64,000 nt of DNA from Emcibacter sp. (GCA_021774785.1 JAJFIQ010000019.1:248001-312000), one strand, 5' to 3'. Positions 1-10,620 are shown, counted from the first letter of the stretch. The notes: a model not told the origin generated them from the sequence alone. Translations and numbers: made by a program.

Positions 1-204
1 ATTATAAAGGGCCGTTTGCCCCGCTGTGCTGTCACCGTAAACCCATCCAATATAAGCTTGCTGAATGTCGTTATAGGGTATGCCTGCATCCGCAAGGGCC
101 AATTTAGTGGCTTCTGCGCCCATTTGGTCATACATGACACTTTGTTTTGGTTTTACGAAGGGTAACATCCCAACGCCGGGGACCAATGTCGAAAATTTAC
201 TCAC
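1..204 (-). CDS. Thiolase / SCP2-type lipid-transfer family protein, N-terminal part (runs off the window edge)
   Basis: Minus-strand reading from GTG at 204: (M)SKFSTLVPGVGMLPFVKPKQSVMYDQMGAEATKLALADAGIPYNDIQQAYIGWVYGDSTAGQTALYN; thiolase N-terminus. Confidence 0.75.
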   Translation of the reverse strand, partial: MSKFSTLVPGVGMLPFVKPKQSVMYDQMGAEATKLALADAGIPYNDIQQAYIGWVYGDSTAGQTALYN

Positions 205-366
205 GTGACAGTTCCTGCAAGATATAAAAAGATTTGGGTTACATTAAACCATTATTTTATTATTAGTATTGTTATCCTACTGATGAGTAACATTATAGAC
301 TAGAAATATCAGAGTCAAGCAATATGAAGAGTCCAAACCTTAATTATGCCAAGAAGTGAAGGGGGT

Positions 367-405
367 AAAAAAAATGACCGCACGGAGTATAAGCTCCGGC
401 GGTCA
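367..405 (-). terminator. Rho-independent terminator downstream of the ccr-mcd operon
   Basis: Minus strand reads TGACCGCCGGAG-CTTATA-CTCCGTGCGGTCA followed by TTTTTTTT. Confidence 0.75.
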
Positions 406-541
406 GTTAAAATGTCAGAACATAAGTTCTGACGGGGATAATTCCTATAAGCCTATGAATAGCCCATAAAACATATATTTCCAAATATTATTTTGTTTTT
501 TTATAAAAAACTTCGATAATAATCGAAACTTCAACTATTAT

Positions 542-2179
542 TTACGATAATAATCGTCTGGCTATAACGTCTGCCTGTATTTCTGCGGCACCTTCGAATA
601 TATTCAAAATTCTGGCATCACATAAAACACGGCTGATTTGATATTCCATTGCGTAACCATTCCCGCCATGAATCTGCAAGGCATTATCGGCCGTGCTCCA
701 GGCCACACGGGCACCTAGCAATTTGGCCATTCCCGCTTCCAGATCACAGCGTTTGTCTTCATCTTTGCGGCGGGCGGCAAAATAGGTCAGCTGTCGGGTC
801 ATCATAATTTCCACGGCACTAAGGGCAATTTTTCCGTGAACCCGGGGGAAGTTAAAAATAGGTTTTCCGAACTGGACACGCTCTGTTGAATAGCGCAGGC
901 CCAACTCAAGCGCGTTTTGGGCAACGCCGAGGGCGCGGGCGGCCGTCTGGATGCGGGCACTTTCAAAGGTGGTCATCAATTGCTTGAAGCCGTTGCCTTC
1001 CTTCCCGCCCAGCAGATTTTCCGCCTTAACGTTAAACCCGTCAAAGCCAAGTTCAAATTCTTTCATGCCCCGGTATCCGAGAACTTCTATTTCACCGCCG
1101 GTCATACCCTCAGTCGGGAAGGGATTATCATCCGTGCCACGCTGTTTTTCGGCTAAAAACATACTGAGGCCTTTATAGCCCGGTTGATCCGGATTGGTAC
1201 GGGCCAGCAACGTCATCACATCGGCACGGGCCGCATGGGTGATCCATGTTTTATTACCTGTGATGTGATATGTATCACCGTCTTTCACCGCCCGTGTCTT
1301 CAATGACCCAAGGTCGGAACCAACATTTGGTTCAGTAAAGACGGCGGTGGGCAGGATTTCCCCAGTAGCAATTTTTGGGAGCCATTTTTGTTTCTGTTCC
1401 TCTGTACCGCCACCTATGATCAGTTCGGCGGCAATTTCGGAGCGCGTACCAAGGGAGCCAACACCGATGTAGCCGCGCGAAAGCTCCTCTGATACGATGC
1501 ACATACTGGTCTTACCCAGTTCGGAACCGTCATATTCTTCGGGAATGGTTAGACCGAATACGCCCATTTCGCTCATCTTGTTGATGATTTCCATGGGGAT
1601 ATATTCATCCTTCAAATGCCATTCGTGGGCAAAGGGTATTACTTCTTCATCGGCAAACCGACGAAATTGATCCCTAATCATGCTGTATGTTTCATCCAGC
1701 CCCAGATTACCAAAGGCCCCTGTATCCACACTATGCTCAATGAGCCGCGCGAGTTTTTCTCTGTTTTCAGGCGTATTGCCCTGAGCAATTAAATTCTGGA
1801 CTTCAGGGGTATAAAAGGCATGGACGTCATCATCACTGATCCACATATCGTCGGGGCGTACAAACTCGCTCTGGCTCATGGGGATACCACCCCACATTTG
1901 ATAGAGATATTCGCCGAAGCCAATGCGGACGATCATTTCTTCCAATTCGGTAAAATTACCTTCTTCGTCCAGTGCCGTTGCCCAGTTCAATGTTTGACGT
2001 AGTGCCTCAACATAGGTTGAGAGCCAAGAAAAACCGTGACAGGCATACTGATGTTTTTCCATAAGGCTGCGGTCAAGCCTGCCGTCTTTTACCAGATGAT
2101 TTTTTAGGCTCATTTTTGCGGCATTGGCATATATGCCTGCCGCGTCTATGGCCGCTTCACAATTTCTGAACAGGGTCAT
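542..2179 (-). CDS. mcd: Acyl-CoA dehydrogenase, probable (2S)-methylsuccinyl-CoA dehydrogenase
   Basis: 545 aa ACAD with an extra N-terminal domain; overlaps the end of ccr by ATGA; ethylmalonyl-CoA pathway neighbours. Confidence 0.85.
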   Translation of the reverse strand: MTLFRNCEAAIDAAGIYANAAKMSLKNHLVKDGRLDRSLMEKHQYACHGFSWLSTYVEALRQTLNWATALDEEGNFTELEEMIVRIGFGEYLYQMWGGIPMSQSEFVRPDDMWISDDDVHAFYTPEVQNLIAQGNTPENREKLARLIEHSVDTGAFGNLGLDETYSMIRDQFRRFADEEVIPFAHEWHLKDEYIPMEIINKMSEMGVFGLTIPEEYDGSELGKTSMCIVSEELSRGYIGVGSLGTRSEIAAELIIGGGTEEQKQKWLPKIATGEILPTAVFTEPNVGSDLGSLKTRAVKDGDTYHITGNKTWITHAARADVMTLLARTNPDQPGYKGLSMFLAEKQRGTDDNPFPTEGMTGGEIEVLGYRGMKEFELGFDGFNVKAENLLGGKEGNGFKQLMTTFESARIQTAARALGVAQNALELGLRYSTERVQFGKPIFNFPRVHGKIALSAVEIMMTRQLTYFAARRKDEDKRCDLEAGMAKLLGARVAWSTADNALQIHGGNGYAMEYQISRVLCDARILNIFEGAAEIQADVIARRLLS

Positions 2180-3486
2180 CCATTATTTCCCGCTTCGACA
2201 CAATCTTCAAACGTATGAAGGCCGGGGGTTTTGGCACTAACCAAAACCGCCATATTGCCTGGCTTATGTTTGTTCTTCCACATTTTGGTATGGGAACGGG
2301 GAATATCTTCCCAGGAGAATACTTCCGACATACAGGGGTCTATGCGGCGTTCTATGACCAGTTGGTTGGCCTGACTAGCCTGTTTCAGGTTAGCAAAATG
2401 ACTACCCTGGATTCTTTTTTGCCGCATCCATACAAATCGTGCGTCAAAGGTTAGGTTATAGCCTGTCGTTCCGGCACAGAATACCACCATACCACCGCGC
2501 TTAACAACGAAGCATGACACGGGGAATGTGGCTTCGCCGGGATGCTCGAAAACAAAATCCACATCATTACCCTTACCGGTAATATCCCAGATGGCCTTGC
2601 CGAATTTACGGACCTTTTTATTATAAGCACCATAAACTTCCGCATCATTGACGGGAGGCAGTTGCCCCCAGCAATCATAGTCATTTCGGTTTACAACGCC
2701 TTTGGCCCCCAGTGACATGACAAAATCCCTTTTATTCTCATTGGAAATTACGCCAATGGCATGGGCGCCAGCCGCCGCAATCAATTGCACGGCCATGGAA
2801 CCAAGCCCGCCTGAGGCACCCCAGACAAGAACATTGTGTCCCGGACGTAGGATATGGGGCCGATGGCCGAATAACATGCGGTAGGCGGTGGCGAGTGTCA
2901 GGGTATAACAAGCACTTTCTTCCCATGTGAGATGCTTTGGCCTTGGCATAAGCTGACGGGCCTGAACCTTGCAAAATTGGGAAAAAGAACCATCCGGTGT
3001 CTCATAACCCCAGATTTTCTGTGAGGGACTGTTCATGGGGTCGCCGCCGTTGCATTCCTCATCATCACCGTCATCCTGATTGCAGTGAACGACAACCTCG
3101 TCACCAACCTTAAAGCGTTTAACCCGACGGCCAACCTTGTACACAATGCCAGAGGCATCGGAGCCAGCCACATGATAGTCGGCTTTATGGACATCAAATA
3201 CAGACATGGGAATACCAAGTCCGGCCCAGATTCCGTTGTAATTAACACCAGCAGCCATGACCAGAACCAGAACTTCGTCCGATTCAATTTCCGGCACGTC
3301 AACGACTTCCTGAAGCATGGATTGTTCGGGTGGGCCATGACGATCACGGCGAATGACCCAGGCATGCATTTTGGCGGGCACATGGCCTATGGGCGGAATT
3401 TCACCAACGTCATACAGATCTTTAATTTCGAATTTACCTTCAAGGGAATCCAGTTCGTTCTGTTCATTTTCCACTGATTTTGACAT
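2176..3486 (-). CDS. ccr: Crotonyl-CoA carboxylase/reductase
   Basis: MDR-family protein with IPPIGHVPAKMHAWVIRRDRHGPP...VLVWGASGGLGSMAVQL; likely start is the internal Met (MSKSVENEQ) preceded by GAGGAA; the ORF track extends to 3546. Confidence 0.92.
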   Translation of the reverse strand: MSKSVENEQNELDSLEGKFEIKDLYDVGEIPPIGHVPAKMHAWVIRRDRHGPPEQSMLQEVVDVPEIESDEVLVLVMAAGVNYNGIWAGLGIPMSVFDVHKADYHVAGSDASGIVYKVGRRVKRFKVGDEVVVHCNQDDGDDEECNGGDPMNSPSQKIWGYETPDGSFSQFCKVQARQLMPRPKHLTWEESACYTLTLATAYRMLFGHRPHILRPGHNVLVWGASGGLGSMAVQLIAAAGAHAIGVISNENKRDFVMSLGAKGVVNRNDYDCWGQLPPVNDAEVYGAYNKKVRKFGKAIWDITGKGNDVDFVFEHPGEATFPVSCFVVKRGGMVVFCAGTTGYNLTFDARFVWMRQKRIQGSHFANLKQASQANQLVIERRIDPCMSEVFSWEDIPRSHTKMWKNKHKPGNMAVLVSAKTPGLHTFEDCVEAGNNG

Positions 3487-3669
3487 TTTGTTCCTCACGC
3501 TTCCAAAACTATTATTATTTGCAGTATTATAAAATTTATGTTGCACTGCAATAATAATTATATTATTTCTTAAAAAAGGTCCAGAGGGTAATTATATTTT
3601 ATTTTAGGGTTATAATTAATTTACTTGGAATCAGCAGTTTACGGTCATTTGTTACGGGAGTTCATACCT
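3487..3669. promoter_or_regulatory. Divergent intergenic region between ccr-mcd and ecm
   Basis: AT-rich region separating two divergently transcribed units of the same pathway. Confidence 0.5.
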
Positions 3670-5658
3670 ATGTCGCAGTCGAAGAGACCCCAAAAAGATA
3701 AACCATGGTTATTTCGCACCTATTCCGGTCATTCATCTGCGGCTGCCTCAAACGCGCTTTACCGTACAAATCTGAAAAAAGGACAAACGGGACTTTCCGT
3801 TGCCTTCGACCTGCCGACCCAGACCGGATATGACAGCGATCATGTTCTGGCGCGCGGTGAGGTGGGCAAAGTTGGCGTGCCAATCTGTCATCTGGGCGAT
3901 ATGCAGACCCTATTCAAGGATATTCCCCTGGAACAGATGAATACATCCATGACCATTAATGCGCCATCCCCGTGGTTGCTTGCCCTTTATGTGGCTGCGG
4001 CAGAGGAGCAGGGCGTCGAGAGAGCTAAACTTTCCGGTACGGTACAGAATGACATCATCAAAGAATATCTCAGCCGGGGAACTTATATCTTCCCGCCTGT
4101 GCCCAGCATGCGGTTAATTACGGATGTGATCAGCTTTACTTATCGGCAAATTCCACGCTGGAACCCGACCAATGTCTGTAGTTACCACTTGCAGGAAGCG
4201 GGTGCGACACCGACACAGGAACTGGCCTTTGCTTTGGCGACATCCATTGCGGTTCTGGATGCTATCAAGGTTGGCGGACAGGTGGCGGAAGAGGATTTCC
4301 CCAAGGTTGTGGGCCGGATAAGCTTTTTTGTTAATGCGGGACTGCGGTTTGTTACAGAAATTGCCAAGATGCGGGCCTTTGTGGAATTGTGGGACGAGAT
4401 CACTTTAGAACGTTACGGCGTAGAAGATTCAAAATACCGTCGTTTTCGTTACGGAGTACAGGTGAACTCTCTGGGGCTGACGGAACAGCAACCGGAAAAT
4501 AATGTTTACCGTATCATGATTGAAATGCTTGCCGTGGTGCTCAGCAAAAAAGCCAGGGCGCGCGCAGTACAGCTTCCGGCATGGAACGAGGCACTTGGGT
4601 TGCCCCGACCATGGGATCAGCAATGGTCCTTGCGCCTGCAACAGATCATGGCTCTGGAAACTGACCTGCTTGAATATGATGACCTGTTCGATGGTTCGGT
4701 GGTGATGGATGAAAAGGTCGAAGCCCTGAAAACAGATACCCGTGCGGAACTTGATCGGATAGAGGAAATGGGCGGAGCTATAGCTGCGGTAGAGAGCGCC
4801 TATATGAAGAACCTGCTGGTCACATCCAACAGCAAGAGAATTCAGGCCATTGAAAGCGGTGAACAAACCGTGGTCGGTGTTAATAAATTTTTGGAAACCG
4901 CACCATCCCCGCTGATGTCTGACGAAGACGGCGGCATCATGACCGTTGATCCCAAGGCAGAGACGGAACAGATTGCCCGTCTTGAAAATTGGCGGGCACA
5001 GCGGGATAACAATGCTGTGAAAAAAGCCGTTGACGATCTGAAAGCTGCTGCGGCTTCAGACCGGAACATTATGGAACCGAGTATTGCGGCGGCGAAAGCT
5101 GGCGTCACCACGGGGGAGTGGGGACAGGCACTCCGGGAAGTATTCGGTGAGTATCGTGCGCCTACGGGTGTCAGTAGCCAAGAGCATGATGAGAAGTTTG
5201 TTGAAATCAGACAAAAGGTCAGTGAAATTTCGAAAACCCTGGGCGGCCAGCTGCGTTTTCTGGTGGGAAAACCGGGTCTTGATGGTCATTCCAACGGGGC
5301 CGAGCAGATTGCTGTCCGAGCGGCACAAGCCGGAATGGAGGTTTTTTATGACGGTATTCGTCTGACACCTGATGAGATTGTATCCTCTGCGCTCGCCAAT
5401 AAGGTTCACGGTGTGGGCCTGTCAATCCTGTCCGGCTCCCATATCTCTCTGGTACGTCAAGTCATGACATTGATGGAAGATGCCGGACTAGGCGCAGTCC
5501 CCGTCGTTGTCGGGGGTATTATTCCCAAAGAGGATGAACAGACGCTATTGGATATGGGCGTCACCCGTATCTATACGCCGAAAGACTATCAGATGACCGA
5601 TATTATGGCCGATATCGCCGATGTGGTTGGTCGCCGCCATAACAGTTATCCCTACTGA
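3670..5658 (+). CDS. ecm: Ethylmalonyl-CoA mutase (B12-dependent)
   Basis: [48 protein letters not shown] plus C-terminal B12 domain (GKPGLDGHSNGAEQ); linkage with ccr/mcd; start at internal Met of ORF 3625. Confidence 0.9.
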   Translation: MSQSKRPQKDKPWLFRTYSGHSSAAASNALYRTNLKKGQTGLSVAFDLPTQTGYDSDHVLARGEVGKVGVPICHLGDMQTLFKDIPLEQMNTSMTINAPSPWLLALYVAAAEEQGVERAKLSGTVQNDIIKEYLSRGTYIFPPVPSMRLITDVISFTYRQIPRWNPTNVCSYHLQEAGATPTQELAFALATSIAVLDAIKVGGQVAEEDFPKVVGRISFFVNAGLRFVTEIAKMRAFVELWDEITLERYGVEDSKYRRFRYGVQVNSLGLTEQQPENNVYRIMIEMLAVVLSKKARARAVQLPAWNEALGLPRPWDQQWSLRLQQIMALETDLLEYDDLFDGSVVMDEKVEALKTDTRAELDRIEEMGGAIAAVESAYMKNLLVTSNSKRIQAIESGEQTVVGVNKFLETAPSPLMSDEDGGIMTVDPKAETEQIARLENWRAQRDNNAVKKAVDDLKAAAASDRNIMEPSIAAAKAGVTTGEWGQALREVFGEYRAPTGVSSQEHDEKFVEIRQKVSEISKTLGGQLRFLVGKPGLDGHSNGAEQIAVRAAQAGMEVFYDGIRLTPDEIVSSALANKVHGVGLSILSGSHISLVRQVMTLMEDAGLGAVPVVVGGIIPKEDEQTLLDMGVTRIYTPKDYQMTDIMADIADVVGRRHNSYPY

Positions 5659-5668
5659 GGTCAGAAAA

Positions 5669-6364
5669 TTATTCCTTCAGGATAAAATCGATGATATCCT
5701 GAATATGACATTCTGTGCTGTTGAGTTTGGGTAGGGCTGTGTTTATGTTTTTCATAAGGATCGGGAATTCAGTACACCCTAGGATTATAGATTCTGCACC
5801 TTGTCGTTTCAGAGTATCGATCAAATCCAGAAAATAGCCCTGTGCCTCTTTGGTGAATTGGCCGACCGACATTTCCTCGTAAAGAAAAGACTGTATTATC
5901 TCGCGCGCCGTTTGATCTGGGACTTGAGTTTTGATACCATATTTATCACGCAGTCGACCCCGGATAAATTCCCCTTCCATTGTATAAATAGTTCCCAGCA
6001 GCCCAACATGTTTCCAGCCATTTTTCTGGACAATCTTTCCTATGGAATCACCAATATGGAGGATGGGTACCCGGAGAGAATTTTGAACCTGATCATAAAC
6101 CCGATGTGTTGTATTTGCGCATAAGGCAATGCCCTTAACGCCGATGGACTGCAACTCCTGCCCAGCCTCGCTTAAGATATCAGCTACGGCTTGCCAATCA
6201 TTAGTTTTCTCCAGCTCATGAAGATGTTTCTGGTTCATATTAACCAGATAGAGGGGCGGATTTGTATTATTCCCAAAGTGTTTGTTCACTCGGTCATTGA
6301 GGGCACTGTAATAATCAATCGTCGAATACCAAGACGTCCCCCCCAACAAACCGAATTTATGCAT
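5669..6364 (-). CDS. Aspartate/glutamate racemase family protein
   Basis: MHKFGLLGGTSWYSTIDYY...ALCANTTH...IILGCTEFPIL; two catalytic Cys contexts. Confidence 0.88.
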   Translation of the reverse strand: MHKFGLLGGTSWYSTIDYYSALNDRVNKHFGNNTNPPLYLVNMNQKHLHELEKTNDWQAVADILSEAGQELQSIGVKGIALCANTTHRVYDQVQNSLRVPILHIGDSIGKIVQKNGWKHVGLLGTIYTMEGEFIRGRLRDKYGIKTQVPDQTAREIIQSFLYEEMSVGQFTKEAQGYFLDLIDTLKRQGAESIILGCTEFPILMKNINTALPKLNSTECHIQDIIDFILKE

Positions 6365-6504
6365 TGTTACCTATCCTTAGAATATACAATAATTGGGCTT
6401 ATATCATAAGCCATCGTCATATCATCGTCATATTAGTTATCTTATTTATCGTTGAGATTCTATATATTTCTCCTATAGTGAGAAGATAACAATAGGAGGA
6501 AATA

Positions 6505-7305
6505 ATGTTCCAAAATAAGGTGGTCTGGATAACGGGAGCCTCGTCTGGTATTGGGGAAGCCGTAGCCTATGAAATGGCGCGGGTAGGGGCAAAGCTGGTA
6601 CTGTCAGCACGGCGCGAAGATGAACTATTGCGGGTTGCCGGTAATATTGATAGCAAAGATGTGCTGATTTTACCCTTTGATGTGACAGCGGAAGATAGTC
6701 TGCCGGCTGTGGTGAAACAGGTAATGGATTATTATGGCCGTATTGACCTGTTGTTCAATAATGCCGGTATCAGCCAGCGGTCATATTGTGTTGATACGGA
6801 AATGAGTACTTATCGTAAATTGTTCGAGGTTGATGTCTTTGGCCAAATTGCCCTGACCAAGCTGGTTTTACCCATAATGATTCACCAAAAAAGTGGTCAT
6901 ATTTCGGTTACTTCCAGTGTGGCTGGTAAAATAGGTGTGGGGTCCAGAACGTCATATTGTGCGGCTAAACATGCCATGATGGGCTTTTTTGATGCCCTTA
7001 GAACAGAAGTACGCCAGCATAATATCCAAATAACCTGTATTACACCGGGTTTTATAAAAACTGCCGTGTCTGAGAATGCAATTACGGGTGATGGCAGCCG
7101 TTATGATGTGATGGATGATGATATTAAGTCGGGAATGGATGTTACAAAGGCTGCAAAAATAATGATGCGGGGACTGGCAAAGGGCAGGAAGGAAATTGTC
7201 GTTTCACAATTGCCGGAAAGGGCAGCACTGTTGATCAAGAGACTTTGTCCAACTCTCTTGTTTGCTATCATGGCTAAAAAGACAGAACAGGAAAATTTCA
7301 AATGA
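6505..7305 (+). CDS. Short-chain dehydrogenase/reductase
   Basis: VWITGASSGIGEAVA, NNAGIS, YCAAKHA motifs; AGGAGG upstream. Confidence 0.92.
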   Translation: MFQNKVVWITGASSGIGEAVAYEMARVGAKLVLSARREDELLRVAGNIDSKDVLILPFDVTAEDSLPAVVKQVMDYYGRIDLLFNNAGISQRSYCVDTEMSTYRKLFEVDVFGQIALTKLVLPIMIHQKSGHISVTSSVAGKIGVGSRTSYCAAKHAMMGFFDALRTEVRQHNIQITCITPGFIKTAVSENAITGDGSRYDVMDDDIKSGMDVTKAAKIMMRGLAKGRKEIVVSQLPERAALLIKRLCPTLLFAIMAKKTEQENFK

Positions 7306-7802
7306 AAAAACTTATATACCTAATGTCATTAATTTTAGTTTTTTGCACGGACTCTGTTATGGCGTCAGATGATAAAGTCGCCATTAATACCCTGATGGAT
7401 GGGTTCCATGATGCGGCATCAAAGGCCAATGAACAGCGCTATCTGGGCTATTTTGCCAAAGACGGCGTATTCATGGGTACCGATGACTGGGAACGCTGGC
7501 CGTTAAATCCGGATTTCAGGGCCTATGTTGGGGAACGTTTTAAAGGCGGCAAAGGCTGGACTTATAAAGCCATTGAACGCCATATTACCTTTTCACCGGA
7601 TAACAAGGTGGCGTGGTTTGACGAAATTACCAAGTCCGAAAAATGGGGCCTGTTTCGCGGCACCGGCGTGCTGTTAAAACAGGCGGGCGGCTGGAAGATT
7701 GCCCATTATTCCATGAGCGTTCTGGTCCCCAATGAAGCATGGGTCGCGGTCTCTGACCTTGCCAAAGCGGCGGTCAAGAAACGGGATGCTGAAAAAAAAT
7801 AG
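7302..7802 (+). CDS. Secreted SnoaL/NTF2-like domain protein
   Basis: Signal peptide MKKLIYLMSLILVFCTDSVMA, then NTF2-like DKVAINTLMDGFHDAASKANEQRYLGYFAKDGVFMGTDDWERW. Confidence 0.75.
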   Translation: MKKLIYLMSLILVFCTDSVMASDDKVAINTLMDGFHDAASKANEQRYLGYFAKDGVFMGTDDWERWPLNPDFRAYVGERFKGGKGWTYKAIERHITFSPDNKVAWFDEITKSEKWGLFRGTGVLLKQAGGWKIAHYSMSVLVPNEAWVAVSDLAKAAVKKRDAEKK

Positions 7803-7812
7803 GAGGTCAGCT

Positions 7813-8529
7813 TTGTCTAAAGAATTATTTATCGAGGATGCCTATTTAAAAGAGTGTACAGCAACGGTCACAGAGATTGCGGACCGGGGCAGAATTATCC
7901 TTGATCAGACGATTTTTTATGCCACTGGCGGCGGTCAGCCGGGGGATAGGGGCCTACTGGTTTGGAAAGGCGGCGCAACAGAAATTACCACCACCATAAA
8001 GGACAGGGAAACGGGGCAGCATATTCATGTTCCTGCGGAAGGGCAGAAGACTCCAAATGTGGGAGATACAGTCACTTGCCATCTAGACTGGGATAATCGC
8101 TATCTGCATATGCGTATGCATTCTGGTCTTCACCTGTTGTGTGCGGTGGTGCCCTGTGGGGTTACGGGCGGGAAAATTGGTGCTCAGAAAAGCCGCCTTG
8201 ATTTTGACATCGGTGATTATCAACTGGATAAGGAACAGATAAGCGTGCAACTTAATGCGCTGGTTGATGCCGCCCATGATCTGGGCAGTAGTTGGATCAG
8301 TCAGCAAGAATTGGATCAGAATATGGATTTGGTACGAACCATGTCCGTACAGCCCCCCAGAGGGGCAGGCTCAATCCGTCTTGTCGCGGTAGGGGAAAGT
8401 GTGGACTTGCAGCCCTGTGGCGGTACTCATGTGAAAAACACGTCTGAAATTGGTCGTCTTCGAGTATCAAAAATCGAAAATAAAGGCAAAAGAAACCGCA
8501 GGGTGAATATTGTTTTTGCGGAAGACTAG
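7813..8529 (+). CDS. AlaX-like alanyl-tRNA editing protein
   Basis: TGGGQPGDRG, HMRMHSGLHLL, QPCGGTHVKNTSEIG; TTG start in frame 7 bp after AGGAGG; ORF track start 7732 is upstream of the likely start. Confidence 0.88.
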   Translation: MSKELFIEDAYLKECTATVTEIADRGRIILDQTIFYATGGGQPGDRGLLVWKGGATEITTTIKDRETGQHIHVPAEGQKTPNVGDTVTCHLDWDNRYLHMRMHSGLHLLCAVVPCGVTGGKIGAQKSRLDFDIGDYQLDKEQISVQLNALVDAAHDLGSSWISQQELDQNMDLVRTMSVQPPRGAGSIRLVAVGESVDLQPCGGTHVKNTSEIGRLRVSKIENKGKRNRRVNIVFAED

Positions 8530-9362
8530 AATCTTACTTCTTCACCATTCTCGCGCATGAACCTTAAGGTCTTGCTGTTGTCCCGCTTGGCATATCGCCA
8601 GCCGTTTTCGTCGGTCAACAGGTCATGATGCAGATATATGGGGGTGTCATAGCCCAGCAGGAATTGTAATAACCGATGCAGGTGTGTGGCATGGAACAGG
8701 TCCTTGCCCCTGATCACATGGCTGATATTTTGCAGATGGTCATCGACCACCACGGACAGATGGTAACTGGTGGGAATATCCTTGCGGGCCAGTACGGCAT
8801 CGCCTAACAGGATATCAGGTTCGGCGATCAGTTCTCCGGCTCTCAAGTCAGTCCATGTCAGCTTTTCACTACCCTGCAAAGCAAGGGCTTTTGCCATATC
8901 CAGACGCAGGGCATAGGGTGTACCCTTATCAAGTCGGGATTGCCTCTCGTCTGCTGTCAGCCTGCGGCAGGTTCCGGGGTATAGCGGCCCTTCCGAACTA
9001 TGGGCGGCGCGGCCAGATTCTTCGATCTCTCGTTGAATATCTTTTCTTGTGCAGAAACAAAGGTATAGAAGACCTTTCTGATCTAAAACATTTAATGCAT
9101 CATCATAATCACTCATATGGTCGGATTGCCGACGGACTGGGGTTTCCCAAGTCAGGCCAATCCATTTCATGTCTTCATATATGGCATCTTCATATTCCGG
9201 CTTACAGCGGCCCTGATCAATGTTTTCGATTCTGAGCAGGAAACGGCCCTCATGCTTCAGGGCAAAATCATAGGCGAGCTTTGCTGAAAAGGCATGGCCC
9301 AGATGTAGATGTCCCGTTGGGCTGGGGGCAAAGCGGGTGATGACCTGTTGAGTATTATTCAT
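8526..9362 (-). CDS. gluQ: Glutamyl-Q tRNA(Asp) synthetase
   Basis: RFAPSPTGHLHLGHAFSA, Zn-site CFC...YPGTCR, short GluRS-like length; start at internal MNNTQQV. Confidence 0.9.
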   Translation of the reverse strand: MNNTQQVITRFAPSPTGHLHLGHAFSAKLAYDFALKHEGRFLLRIENIDQGRCKPEYEDAIYEDMKWIGLTWETPVRRQSDHMSDYDDALNVLDQKGLLYLCFCTRKDIQREIEESGRAAHSSEGPLYPGTCRRLTADERQSRLDKGTPYALRLDMAKALALQGSEKLTWTDLRAGELIAEPDILLGDAVLARKDIPTSYHLSVVVDDHLQNISHVIRGKDLFHATHLHRLLQFLLGYDTPIYLHHDLLTDENGWRYAKRDNSKTLRFMRENGEEVRF

Positions 9363-9504
9363 ATTACTTAGTTTACGATGCCTATTAAAATGCGCAAGAA
9401 ATAATTCGGTATTAACCATAATGATGTTATACTGGTTTCGATGAGAGATATTAGAGGAGATTTAACTGCCCCTGTCTCATGAACATGATGTTCGTAATGT
9501 TTCG

Positions 9505-10056
9505 TTGGATGCCTGTCCCGCGCTGGTATTGAATGCGGATTTCAGGCCCTTGAGCTATTTTCCCCTATCACTCTGGTGTTGGCAGGATGTGATCAAGGCG
9601 GTTTATCTGGACCGGGTGATCGTTATCGAGGAATATGACAAGGTTGTTCATTCCACATCATCAGAAATAAAACTGCCCAGTGTCATATCTCTGAAAGAAT
9701 ATATCTCCCCCGGGGCCTTTCCCAGTTTCACAAGATTCAACCTGTTTCTGCGTGATCGTTTTACTTGTCAATATTGTGGCTTCATTGCCGGTAACGGGCG
9801 GGAACTGACCTTTGACCATGTGACCCCCAGGCGTATGGGTGGTCGGACAACATGGGAAAATATCACGGCGGCCTGTCCACCCTGCAATCTCAGAAAGGGT
9901 GGTCGTACGCCGAAAGAGGCTGGTATGAGGCTGCGCTCTAAACCCCATCGGCCCACTATTTATGCCATGCAGAATATCGGACGATCTTACCCGCCAAACT
10001 ACCTCCATGACAGCTGGCGGGATTTTTTATATTGGGATACAGAGCTGGAAATATGA
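9505..10056 (+). CDS. HNH endonuclease family protein
   Basis: RDRFTCQYCG...LTFDHVTPRRMGGRTTWENITAACPPCNLRKGGRTPKEAG. Confidence 0.9.
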   Translation: MDACPALVLNADFRPLSYFPLSLWCWQDVIKAVYLDRVIVIEEYDKVVHSTSSEIKLPSVISLKEYISPGAFPSFTRFNLFLRDRFTCQYCGFIAGNGRELTFDHVTPRRMGGRTTWENITAACPPCNLRKGGRTPKEAGMRLRSKPHRPTIYAMQNIGRSYPPNYLHDSWRDFLYWDTELEI

Positions 10057-10059
10057 GCG

Positions 10060-10620
10060 TTATACCCGCTCGGCAACCTTGATAACCGTTTTGCAGCCAA
10101 ATTTTATCAGATTGGATAATATTGTGTAACCGGGTGCTTCGTGGGCGCCGTGATCCACGGCAATTTCACGATGTTCAACTTCTTCCAGACGGAATTTTTC
10201 CAGCTCGTCGGCAAGGGTGTTTTCATCTTCATCCAACTGTTCTATCTGATCGGCATAATGATCATCTATCACTGTTTCAACGGCTTCAGTGCAGACCATG
10301 GCGGCTTTTTCACCCAGCAAAGCCGTGCCTGCGCCAAGGGCAAAGCCTGCCACATGCCAGAAAGGTGTCAGCAGGGAAGGGCGCGCGCCCCGGTCCCGGA
10401 TCAAGTCATTAAACCGCTCCAGATGAACGTCTTCCTGTTCTTTCATATGTTTGATGGTGTCGCTCATGGGGTGTTTGTCGCCCATAATTGCTAACTGGCC
10501 CTGATAAATACGCACGGCCCCATATTCCCCCGCATGATCCACACGCAGGAATCTGTCAATCATCTGTTCCTTATTCAAGGCTCCCGGATAGGGTGGTTTC
10601 TGATTAGTTGGCTTTGGCAT
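10060..10620 (-). CDS. coq7: Demethoxyubiquinone hydroxylase (COQ7 family)
   Basis: RVDHAGEYGAVRIYQGQLA, EEVEHREIAVDHGA di-iron motifs. Confidence 0.93.
   Translation of the reverse strand: MPKPTNQKPPYPGALNKEQMIDRFLRVDHAGEYGAVRIYQGQLAIMGDKHPMSDTIKHMKEQEDVHLERFNDLIRDRGARPSLLTPFWHVAGFALGAGTALLGEKAAMVCTEAVETVIDDHYADQIEQLDEDENTLADELEKFRLEEVEHREIAVDHGAHEAPGYTILSNLIKFGCKTVIKVAERV

Noticed and set aside
3085-3477. 130 aa plus-strand ORF inside ccr
   Set aside because: Entirely antisense to a strongly recognisable Ccr coding sequence; no independent support.
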